Source: JBDTSW01 sp963758845 (GTDB taxonomy: Bacteria; Actinomycetota; Thermoleophilia; Solirubrobacterales; 70-9). From it: DNA of 64,000 bases. The stretch lies in contig CAVWWX010000002.1 of assembly GCA_963758845.1 (NCBI GenBank), positions 868,001 to 932,000 on the forward strand, written 5' to 3'. Positions 40,292 through 47,415 of this stretch are shown here, one piece after another (positions within the stretch are counted from its first letter, which is position 1; each line of letters opens with the position of its first letter). Under the pieces are notes generated by a model, which was given only the letters and a program-made list of their open reading frames with translations, ran no database searches and was not told the DNA's origin. The translations under genes and the position numbers were made by a program.

Positions 40292-42204
40292 CGCGGCTCC
40301 CGTTCCCCTCCGAGGACCCACGGCACGCTGGTGACCGTTACCGACGGCTCGAACAGGAGGCGGCCCTTGAGCCGCAGTGCGGTCTGGTTGTGGAGCAGGT
40401 GCTGCCACCAATGCGCGACCACGTATTCGGGGATCACGATCGAGATCACATCACCAGGATGCTCCCTTCGCAGCTGACGGATGTATCTGAGGACCGGGCG
40501 AACCGTCTCACGGAACGGCGACTCGATCATCACCAGCGGGACCGGGACCCCACGTGCCTTCCACTGCGCGGGCAGCGGGTCGTCGGCTTCCTCGGCGGCG
40601 ATCTTCACCGCGCGAAGTGTCGCCGGGCTCGTCGCCTCGGCGAAGGCGAGGGCGCGTAGCGTGGGCGCCAGCAAGTTCGAGACGAGCACGACGCTGTGGA
40701 TCCGGCCCGGCAGCGTCACCCCTGAAGGCTCGGGGGCGAGCTGCTCGGCGAGGCCGCGGTAGTGGCGCGAAACCGCCTTCATGGCGAGGAAGAGGATCGG
40801 AGCTGCAACGACCACGATCCAGGCGCCCTGGGCGAACTTGGTGACGAGCACGATCACGAACACCAGCGCGGTGGCGGCGGCCCCGAGTGCGTTGACCACG
40901 CGCTTGTGCCGAAGCCGCCGAACCTCGTCCGCTGTGGCAGTCGCCAGCTCGCGCGACCAGTGCCGGACCATGCCGGCCTGGCTGAGCGTGAAGGAGAGGA
41001 ACACGCCGAGGATGTACAGCTGGATCAGCCGCGTGACGTTGGCGTCGAAGGCGATGATCAGGAGCCCGGCGACCAGGGCGAGGAGGACGATCCCGTTCGA
41101 GAAGACGAGCCGGTCGCCGCGGTTCGCGAGCTGGTGTGGGAGGTAGTTGTCGCGCCCGAGCAGCGACGACAGGACCGGGAAGCCGTTGAAGGCCGTGTTG
41201 GCGGCCAGGATCAGGATCGCGGCGGTGAATCCCTGCAGCAGGTAGAACGGGATGCTGTCGCCGAACGCGGCCAGCCCGATCTGGGCGATGGCGGTCTTCT
41301 GCTCGGCGCCGGCGGGGAGCCCGATCAGGTTCGCGGTGTCCTCGGCCATGTGGACGTCGGCGGCGAGTGCGAGAGCCGTGATCCCGGCGAACATCGTGAT
41401 CGAGAGGCCGCCCATGATCACCAGGGTCGACGCGGCGTTGTGGCTCTTGGGCTGCTTGAACGCCGGGACCCCGTTGGAGACCGCCTCGACCCCGGTGAGC
41501 GCCGTGCAGCCGGAGGCGAATGCGCGGAGCACCAGGAACACCGCCAGAAGGCCGCCCGTGTCCGCGACCTGCCGCAGCTGATAGTCGGCGCTCTCGGCGG
41601 TGAGCCCGTCGCCGAACGCGACGCGGGCGAAGCCCACGGCGAGCAGAACCATCACGCAGAGGATGAAGCCGTAGGTCGGAAGGGCGAAGGCACGACCTGA
41701 CTCCTTGACCCCGCGGAGGTTGACCGCCGTCAACATCGCCACGAAGCCCAGCGAGAGCTCGACCGCGTAGGGGGCAAGTTCGGGCACGGCGCTGGTAATC
41801 GCGGCGACGCCGGCGACCACCGATACCGCCACGGTCAGCACGTAGTCGATCAGCAGGGCCGAGGCCGCCGTCAGCGACGCGTTCTCGCCGAGGTTCGCGC
41901 GACTGACGGCGTACGCGCCGCCGCCGTTCGGATAGGCGTGGCAGGTCTGCCGGTAGGAGGCGACGACGATGACCAGCAGGGCGACGACGGCGACCGCGAC
42001 CCACGGGGTCAGGTGCAGGAGCGCGAGGCCGCCGAGCCCGAGCACCAGCAGGATCTGCTCGGTCGCGTAGGCGACCGATGAGAGCGGGTCCGAGCAGAAG
42101 ACCGGCATGGCCAGCCGCTTGGGCAGCAGGGTCTCGTGGAGCCGGTCGCTTCGAAGGGGCTCGCCGAGGAGCACCCGTGGAATCGCGCGCACGGCAGAAG
42201 ACAT
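40288..42204 (-). CDS. KimA-like potassium importer (APC family)
   Basis: 638 aa, about 12 membrane segments plus a ~170-residue cytosolic C-terminal region of Usp-like character (SPFRETVRPVLRYIRQLRRE). The start LLPKRLAMPVFCSDPLSSVAYATEQ is typical of the KimA/YdaO group, which are high-affinity K+/H+ symporters inhibited by c-di-AMP in Bacillus. It is the first gene of an operon with KdpD/KdpE-like regulators. An amino-acid permease is the main alternative; the regulators favour K+. Confidence 0.8.
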   Translation of the reverse strand: MSSAVRAIPRVLLGEPLRSDRLHETLLPKRLAMPVFCSDPLSSVAYATEQILLVLGLGGLALLHLTPWVAVAVVALLVIVVASYRQTCHAYPNGGGAYAVSRANLGENASLTAASALLIDYVLTVAVSVVAGVAAITSAVPELAPYAVELSLGFVAMLTAVNLRGVKESGRAFALPTYGFILCVMVLLAVGFARVAFGDGLTAESADYQLRQVADTGGLLAVFLVLRAFASGCTALTGVEAVSNGVPAFKQPKSHNAASTLVIMGGLSITMFAGITALALAADVHMAEDTANLIGLPAGAEQKTAIAQIGLAAFGDSIPFYLLQGFTAAILILAANTAFNGFPVLSSLLGRDNYLPHQLANRGDRLVFSNGIVLLALVAGLLIIAFDANVTRLIQLYILGVFLSFTLSQAGMVRHWSRELATATADEVRRLRHKRVVNALGAAATALVFVIVLVTKFAQGAWIVVVAAPILFLAMKAVSRHYRGLAEQLAPEPSGVTLPGRIHSVVLVSNLLAPTLRALAFAEATSPATLRAVKIAAEEADDPLPAQWKARGVPVPLVMIESPFRETVRPVLRYIRQLRREHPGDVISIVIPEYVVAHWWQHLLHNQTALRLKGRLLFEPSVTVTSVPWVLGGEREPR

Positions 42205-42496
42205 GAGTCCCTTCTAGCGTGGAGAAGCAAGCCCGCGCGAATCCTTGATGTGCTTTTAACGCCCGGGAAGCCAAATCTTGATACGGCCCTAACGCATGAG
42301 GCTCGGGCTTACGTCCGTGAGGCATCCTGGCCAGTGATGGCCCGCCCGGGGAAACGGAACTGGCGCGCACCTTCCAGTGCGATCGGTGGGGTCAGAGAGC
42401 GGCCGCCATCAGCGAGGATGCTGAGCCCCTGTACCCACAGCCGTACCCACGGCGGCGAAAAGATGCTGATTAGCAGGGAGTTCCCCGGGGATGTCA
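42205..42496. other. Non-coding promoter region and island end
   Basis: 292 nt between the importer start and the right attachment repeat. The first 90 nt hold the importer promoter and the direct repeats at 42245-42295. The rest has no convincing gene; a CTGTACCCACAGCCGTACCC segment repeats GTACCCAC twice. No integrase remnant could be read in any frame. Confidence 0.5.
42245..42295 (-). promoter_or_regulatory. 33-bp-period direct repeat GCGTTA-N7-ATCAAG, candidate KdpE operator
   Basis: On the minus strand GCGTTA-N7-ATCAAGATT (42295-42274) is followed by GCGTTA-N7-ATCAAGGAT (42262-42241). Both elements are shifted by exactly 33 bp, three helical turns. The second ends about 37 nt before ATG 42204. 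Likely binding site of the KdpE-like regulator encoded in the same operon. Confidence 0.5.
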
Positions 42497-42561
42497 CGGT
42501 CTCGAAAACCGTTATGGGCGTTTTCTCGTCCATCGAGGGTTCGAATCCCTCCCCCTCCGCT
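42497..42561 (+). repeat. Right attachment repeat (attR), 65 bp
   Basis: Exact copy of 36574-36638, the 3' part of tRNA-Ser(CGA). It lacks the acceptor 5' strand and D arm, so it is not a tRNA gene. Confidence 0.85.
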
Positions 42562-42583
42562 AGATCCCAGTCGGCCGGAGAGT

Positions 42584-43162
42584 ATGTTTTCCGCGGTGCG
42601 ACCCCTTCGATACTCCATCAACGTCACATTGGACGGATGCTGCGATCACCGTGCGGGGGTCCCAAGCGAAGAGACACATCGTCACGCGACTGAGACTCTC
42701 GACCAGGCCGACGCTCTGCTCTTCGGCCGGGTGACCTACGAGATGATGGAGTCAGCCTGGCGGCCGCCGGGGCAGATGGAAGCGATGCCCGATTGGATGG
42801 CGCCTTTCGGCCGGACGATCGACGCGGCAAAGAAGTACGTCGTGTCGAGCACCCTGGACCGGGTCGATTGGAACGCGGAGCTTGTACGCGGGGATCTGGG
42901 AGAAGCCGTTCAAGAGCTGAAGCGGGAGCCGGGTAAGGGACTGTTAGTTGGAGGCGTGAAGCTTCCGCTGGCGCTGGCGGAACTGGGGTTGATCGATGAG
43001 TACGAGTTCGTGGTGCAGCCCAGGCTCGTGGGCCACGGGCCGACGTTGTTCGCGGGGTTGTCGAAGCGTGTCGACTTGAGGCTCGTGAGCCGGCTGGAGT
43101 TCGGCTCGGGGGCGGTGGCGATGCGGTACGAGCCTATCCCAGACCCGGACGCCGACATCTGA
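42584..43162 (+). CDS. Dihydrofolate reductase-like (RibD C-terminal) protein
   Basis: 192 aa. The start RPLRYSINVTLDGCCDHRAG, LLFGRVTYEMMES and GKGLLVGGVKLPLALAELGL are marks of the DHFR/RibD-C superfamily proteins common in actinobacteria (YyaP/YwjB-like). They bind a pyridine nucleotide; the substrate is unknown. ATG 42584 follows CCGGAGAGT; GTG 42596 is possible. It is the first gene outside the island, 22 nt beyond the right repeat. Confidence 0.82.
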   Translation: MFSAVRPLRYSINVTLDGCCDHRAGVPSEETHRHATETLDQADALLFGRVTYEMMESAWRPPGQMEAMPDWMAPFGRTIDAAKKYVVSSTLDRVDWNAELVRGDLGEAVQELKREPGKGLLVGGVKLPLALAELGLIDEYEFVVQPRLVGHGPTLFAGLSKRVDLRLVSRLEFGSGAVAMRYEPIPDPDADI

Positions 43163-43176
43163 CACCGTCTCCGAGG

Positions 43177-43524
43177 CTATTCGTCCAGCACCTGCTCGAA
43201 GCCGCCCCAGAACATCCGCTGGCCGTCGAAGGGCATCTCCATATTCATCATCTCGGGGTCGGCACTCATCTTCTCGTTCGCAGCGTCGCGGCTCGCCTTG
43301 TCCGGATACTCAATCCAGCTGAAGATGACGGTCTCATCGTCCTTCGCTTGCGTGGCCCGGAAGAAGTCGGTCACCTCGCCCCGCGGCACGTCGTTTCCCC
43401 AGCATTCGGTCACGCGAGTGGCGCCCAATTTCTTGAAGTACTCGGCGCCCTGCTTGGCGTTCTCGATGTAAGCCTCCCGGTTGGCGGTCGGCACGGCCGC
43501 GACGAAGCCTTCGATGTAGGGCAT
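43177..43524 (-). CDS. DUF1428-family protein
   Basis: 115 aa, ferredoxin-like dimeric alpha/beta-barrel family. Typical start YIEGFVAAVPTANREAY, then CWGNDVPRGEVTDF and MPFDGQRMFWGGFE near the end. ATG 43524 has GAGGAGGTTCC upstream. Function unknown; related to EthD/YciI-type small proteins. Confidence 0.85.
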   Translation of the reverse strand: MPYIEGFVAAVPTANREAYIENAKQGAEYFKKLGATRVTECWGNDVPRGEVTDFFRATQAKDDETVIFSWIEYPDKASRDAANEKMSADPEMMNMEMPFDGQRMFWGGFEQVLDE

Positions 43525-43600
43525 GGAACCTCCTCGTGTGGATGGTGGCGTCATGGACGCTACCGCGAGTCCTGCCCGAGGGCACCATAGGATTGCCACT

Positions 43601-44002
43601 GTGGCGTTCACGCTCAGGAACCTCAAGGAGGACCTGGAGGACCTCGGGTCCAGGTTCGACGGCGCGCCGGACCTGGAGTTCCGCTTGGCGACCGAGGCGC
43701 TCGCGCTCGAGAAATCCGGCCTGGGCTACCAGCGCGTCCCGCCCGGCTATCGCTTTCCGTACGGCCACACGCACAAGAAGCAGGAGGAGGTATACGTGGT
43801 CCTGCGCGGGAGCGGGCGGATGAAGCTCGACGACGAGATCGTCGAGCTCACGGAGTGGGACGCCGTGCGCGTCCCGCCCGGTACCTGGCGAGGCTACGAG
43901 GCCGGGCCGAAGGGCCTCGAGATCCTTGTCATCGGCGCGCCCAATCTCGGCGACGCTCCGCGCGAAGACGTCGAGGGCCAGCGCGACTGGTGGGCTGACT
44001 AG
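43601..44002 (+). CDS. Cupin-domain protein
   Basis: 133 aa single cupin. Motif 1: YGHTHKKQEEVYVVLRGSG (metal-binding His/Glu). Motif 2: VPPGTWRGYEAGPKG, where the usual third His is replaced (TWRGYE), so metal binding may be weakened. GTG 43601 is chosen because the sequence before it is unlike the family; ATG 43553 would add 16 residues and overlaps the divergent promoter region. Confidence 0.78.
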   Translation: MAFTLRNLKEDLEDLGSRFDGAPDLEFRLATEALALEKSGLGYQRVPPGYRFPYGHTHKKQEEVYVVLRGSGRMKLDDEIVELTEWDAVRVPPGTWRGYEAGPKGLEILVIGAPNLGDAPREDVEGQRDWWAD

Positions 44003-44036
44003 CGCCAGGTTGATGGGCGCCCTGTTGCGTCGGCCG

Positions 44037-44303
44037 CTAGGTACCGGTGCGCTCGCGGTGCCCGCATCCAGGCCAGCAGCAGGGGCGACGCTGGCCTTCC
44101 TCGAGCTCCTCCTGTGTCCGGCGAATGCGGCGCTTCCGGGTCGTCTCCTGCTTGGCATCCTCGACCCAGCAGATGAATTCGTTACGGGCCAAGGGCGTGA
44201 TGTCCTTCCATGCGTCGAGTGCTGTTGTGTTGGCGATCAGCGCCTTGCGTAGGTCTGCAGGCAAGTTGTGCACTACCCCACCGGGCACTCGCTGGCTACG
44301 CAT
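44037..44303 (-). CDS. YdeI/OmpD-associated family protein, short form
   Basis: 88 aa. The segment NLPADLRKALIANTTALDAW, LARNEFICWVEDAK and the end EEGQRRPCCWPGCGHR are the C-terminal part of YdeI-like proteins; here they form the whole protein. ATG 44303 gives MRSQRVPGG. Function unknown (a bacteriocin-protection link has been reported for relatives). Confidence 0.75.
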   Translation of the reverse strand: MRSQRVPGGVVHNLPADLRKALIANTTALDAWKDITPLARNEFICWVEDAKQETTRKRRIRRTQEELEEGQRRPCCWPGCGHRERTGT

Positions 44304-44411
44304 ACGCCCACACGGTAGCGAGCCGGACGAGGCGCCCACCCCGACCCTGAACGACGCAATCTCGTCGGCCGACGTCCGCGACGTTGTCTGCGTCTGACTC
44401 CGTGTAGGCCA

Positions 44412-44840
44412 TCACGAGGACTCGGTTCCCTCGCCCTCCACTTCCGTCGCCTCGTCCCAGCCCGGGGGTGGGTAGGGCGTCTGGGTGACGCGGCAGATGA
44501 GGCCGTCGCGAAACTCGATGATCTGCCCCGCGAGCACGCCGAGCTCGACCTCGTCGCGCTGGGCGGTGCCTCCCGCTCGAAAGACCACCAACAACGCGCC
44601 GTCCGCGCGGGACCGGATCTCCTCGATCGTGGGCGACCAGTCGGGGAAGATCGAGCCGAGCGCGCTGACCAGAGCTCGCAGCCCGTCATGGCCGTGGTAG
44701 GCCTCGGTCCCGAACGCGAGGCTCGCCTCGCCCAGGACCCACTCGACGTCGTCCGTATAGAGCGGGAGGATGGCGTCGCTGTCGAGGCCGTCGAAGGCCT
44801 CGTAGGAGCGCTCGACTAGATCCATCCGCCAATCGCGCAC
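44412..44840 (-). CDS. SnoaL/NTF2-like protein
   Basis: 142 aa. It begins with the typical helix and EWVLGEA (YEAFDGLDSDAILPLYTDD then VEW), followed by GHDGLRALV and VFRAGGTAQRDEVE, the cone-shaped NTF2 fold. Such proteins may be isomerases, hydrolases or binding proteins. GTG 44840 is the likely start. Confidence 0.78.
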   Translation of the reverse strand: MRDWRMDLVERSYEAFDGLDSDAILPLYTDDVEWVLGEASLAFGTEAYHGHDGLRALVSALGSIFPDWSPTIEEIRSRADGALLVVFRAGGTAQRDEVELGVLAGQIIEFRDGLICRVTQTPYPPPGWDEATEVEGEGTESS

Positions 44841-44843
44841 GAG

Positions 44844-44874
44844 GGCACGTTATGCGCCGAGGCGCAATCGTGCC
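44844..44874. terminator. Two-part hairpin GGCACG...TGCGCC-GA-GGCGCA...CGTGCC
   Basis: Outer 6-bp and inner 6-bp perfect stems in the gap after the DUF2269-like gene. Probably its terminator. Confidence 0.45.
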
Positions 44875-44904
44875 GCGTGGGGGCCGACCCTTACAGGACC
44901 CCGG

Positions 44905-45466
44905 TCAGTCGGCGACTGCTGGCTGGGGCCGCCCGGCGCTTGACAGCACGAGAGCGGCCACGCCGATGAGGATCGCGGCACCGGCCAGCAGGACCCCGAC
45001 GTCGTCGCCGGTGGGCTTGATTCACCATGTCGGCGACGATCAGGAAGAGGACGGTCAGCTCGACCCGGCCCACGGCCTCCATCCGGTCGAACCGACGCTC
45101 CACCTCGGGGTGGCCGATCCCGTGTGCCTCGACGAGCTCGTTGATCCTCTCGCCCTCGGGCTTGAAGTAGAAGAAGCCGGTCACGAACGTCATCAGCCAC
45201 CCCGCCACTCCGAGCACGATCCAGAGTTGGCCCAGGTCCCACGAGCCCTCGATGACGAGGAGCAGGCCGAACACGAACGTCAGGGTCGCCGCCGGGATGA
45301 ACAGCCGCGGAGCGAGCCAATCGTTCTGTGCGTTTAGCGCGGCCTTCGCCGCGGCGTCACCCATGCGCTCGACGCGAAGTGCCAGCAGCGTGAGGACGAA
45401 CGCCGCGCCCAGCCAGATGATCGAAGCGATGACGTGGAGGCCCAGGAGGAGCTCGGCGAGGGTCAC
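44905..45466 (-). CDS. DUF2269-like four-helix membrane protein, one-base frameshift
   Basis: First 143 residues read normally: helices HVIASIIWLGAAFVLTLLAL, a second near 55-80, a third near 85-105, and a fourth around LTVLFLIVADMV. At base 45021-45022 one extra T on the plus strand changes the frame. Read past it, the protein continues KPTGDDVGVLLAGAAILIG and stops at 44905, giving the usual length (~186 aa) and a proper last helix. The unbroken frame ends in Arg-rich nonsense at 44891. Confidence 0.7.
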
Positions 45467-45509
45467 GTGCGCATCCTCTTGTCGCGGCGCCCCCGTGTCA
45501 AGTCCGTAC

Positions 45510-46397
45510 CTAGGCTCGAACAGCCTCCGTCGCCGCCTCGGCCCCAGCGTTTCGGTCGTGCATCAGGCGCGCGAACAATCCGGCACTGACGAACATGAAC
45601 GAGCTGTAGACGGCCGCCGGGATCGCCAGCTCGGTGGCGACAGTGGCGCCCACCGCGATCGCCAGGGTCGCGTTGTGGATGCCCAGCTCCATCGCGATAG
45701 CCGTGGTCTGGCGGTCGTCGAGGCCGGCTGCCCTGGCGACCCAGAAGCTGATCGTCATCGCGGCGAGGTTGAGGGCGAGCGCGGCCGCGGCGACCTCGGC
45801 GAAGTTATCCAGCACCTTCTCGTACTCGGCGACGACCGCGATGACCACGACGAGCACGAAGACGATCAGCGACGCCTTGCGAAAGCCGGGGTAGTTGCGC
45901 TCGGTCCACCCGGGGGCGCGGGCGCGGATGAGCATGCCGACCCCCAGCGGCACGATGCTGATCACGAAGACGCGGGCGACGATGCCGAGCATCTCGACGT
46001 CGCTTCCGAGGTCGCTGCCGAAGTGGTCTATGGCCAGGCCCAGGAAGAGGGGCACGGTGATCACCGCCGCGAGGCTGGAGATCGCGGTCATCGAGACCGA
46101 CAGCGCCACGTCGCCCCGCGCCAGGTGCGTGAGCATGTTCGCCATCGTGCCGCCCGGCGAGGCCCCCAGCAGGACCAGGCCGGCGGCGAGGGCGGCCGGG
46201 AGGGCGAAGAGCTCGGCGACGCCGAAGGCAAGGAACGGGGAGATCACCAGCAGGTTGGCGAGGCCGATCGCGACCCCGCGCGGGCTCACCACCACCCGCT
46301 TGAAGTCGTCCGGGACCAGGCTCATCCCAAGCCCCAGCATGATCACCGCGAGAGCCATGGGGAGGACGACGAGGGTGGCTACCGATTGATCCTCCAC
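45510..46397 (-). CDS. Bile acid:sodium symporter (BASS) family transporter
   Basis: 295 aa with about ten hydrophobic segments. The family signatures GASPGGTMANMLTHLARGDVA and AMELGIHNATLAIAV (crossover helices with Na+ site residues Glu/Asn) are intact. Bacterial members move organic anions with Na+; the substrate is unknown. It stands alone between two short intergenic gaps. Confidence 0.87.
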   Translation of the reverse strand: MEDQSVATLVVLPMALAVIMLGLGMSLVPDDFKRVVVSPRGVAIGLANLLVISPFLAFGVAELFALPAALAAGLVLLGASPGGTMANMLTHLARGDVALSVSMTAISSLAAVITVPLFLGLAIDHFGSDLGSDVEMLGIVARVFVISIVPLGVGMLIRARAPGWTERNYPGFRKASLIVFVLVVVIAVVAEYEKVLDNFAEVAAAALALNLAAMTISFWVARAAGLDDRQTTAIAMELGIHNATLAIAVGATVATELAIPAAVYSSFMFVSAGLFARLMHDRNAGAEAATEAVRA

Positions 46398-46499
46398 GAC
46401 GCGGCGACTCTAAGCGATCCCGTTGGGCCCGCCGTGTAGGCGCTCCCGCCTGGGGTACCGCGTTGGCAGCCTGGAAACGACGGGAGGAGGAGTGCAGTC

Positions 46500-46991
46500 A
46501 TGGCCGAGAAGGAACTGGCCGTCTACCTGAACGACCACCTCGGTGGTGCGATGCTTGGCAGCGACCTGGCCGAGCAGATCCGCGACGGCAACGAGGGCAC
46601 GCCGCTCGGCGAGGTCATGACGAGGATCGCGGCCGAGATCGAGGAGGACCGCGAGAAGCTGGTGAGCCTGATGGACGCGCTCGACGTGTCGAGAAACCCG
46701 GTCAAGCAAGCCACTGGCTGGCTGGCCGAGAAGGCCAGCCGGGTGAAGTTCAGCGGCGCCACCTCGGGCGAGCCCGATCACGGACTGTTCATGGCGCTCG
46801 AGAGCCTGCGCTTGGGAGTGGCCGGAAAGAAGTGCCTGTGGCTCGCCCTCCAGCACGTTCAGGCCGATCACCCGCCGCTGGCGGCGACGGACCTCGACTC
46901 GTTGCTGGCCCGCGCTAGCGAGCAGGAGCTGACGCTCGAGCGCGAGCGGATGGCCGTGGGCGCACGGGTCCTGGCCGCGCGGGAAGGCTAG
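46500..46991 (+). CDS. Hypothetical ferritin-like helical protein, 163 aa
   Basis: All-helical acidic/basic protein. The N-terminal part (YLNDHLGGAMLGSDLAEQI) and the spaced helices resemble small actinobacterial ferritin-like proteins, but a full di-iron site is not clear. A very strong ribosome site (GGGAGGAGGAG) precedes ATG 46500. Converges on the STAS gene with 2 nt between stops. Confidence 0.6.
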   Translation: MAEKELAVYLNDHLGGAMLGSDLAEQIRDGNEGTPLGEVMTRIAAEIEEDREKLVSLMDALDVSRNPVKQATGWLAEKASRVKFSGATSGEPDHGLFMALESLRLGVAGKKCLWLALQHVQADHPPLAATDLDSLLARASEQELTLERERMAVGARVLAAREG

Positions 46992-46993
46992 GG

Positions 46994-47347
46994 CTAAGCC
47001 TCGGCGGGCGCCAGGCCCGCCAGCGCCTCGTCGAGGCGCTCGAAGCAGGGGATCCGGTCGGGCACTCCGACCAGCTCGAGCACCCGGCGCACGTGGAAGG
47101 TCGACGCCACCAGGGCGAAGGAGCGGCGCGCCCGGTTGGCGCGCTCGAAGGCCCTGATCACGCACGCGATCCCGGTCGAGTCGATGAACGAGCAACCCCT
47201 GAGGTCCACGACCAGCGGGCCGTCGCCGCGCATTGCGTCCGCCCGCGCGAGCCTGAACTCCGTTGCGCCGCCGAGGTCGAAGTCGCCTTCGACGACGATG
47301 ATCCTGGCTCCGTGCTGTTCACGCGCTGACGCGCTGAACGTGGTCAA
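46994..47347 (-). CDS. STAS-domain anti-sigma factor antagonist
   Basis: 117 aa single STAS domain. The phosphorylatable Ser is in CSFIDSTGIACVI, in the DSTG position of SpoIIAA/RsbV. TTG 47347 with GGGAG upstream. No sigma or anti-sigma partner is nearby, so its switch partner is elsewhere. Confidence 0.85.
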   Translation of the reverse strand: MTTFSASAREQHGARIIVVEGDFDLGGATEFRLARADAMRGDGPLVVDLRGCSFIDSTGIACVIRAFERANRARRSFALVASTFHVRRVLELVGVPDRIPCFERLDEALAGLAPAEA

Positions 47348-47415
47348 AGGGGCTCCCCGGGAGATTGCAGCGCGATTCTCTTCGATTCGTGGCGCCGGCG
47401 CAAGCCCCGGAGGAA

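Larger units (their letters stand above)
36574..42561 (+). mobile_element. 5.9-kb island integrated at tRNA-Ser, carrying K+ uptake genes
   Basis: Region between the two 65-bp direct repeats. Cargo: a 5'-truncated hydrolase, a 176-aa hypothetical, and a KimA-like K+ importer with KdpD/KdpE-like regulators. No integrase, excisionase or transposase is recognisable, and only ~290 non-coding bases remain beside the right repeat. The mobility genes were probably lost or act in trans. Confidence 0.65.

Noticed and set aside
42205..42496. Integrase remnant or c-di-AMP (ydaO-type) riboswitch before the importer gene
   Set aside because: No recombinase motif could be read in any frame, and the leader is too short and lacks the ydaO consensus.
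42497..42561. Possible second tRNA-Ser gene
   Set aside because: Only the 3' part from the anticodon stem is present; the acceptor 5' strand and D arm are missing, so it is an attachment repeat.
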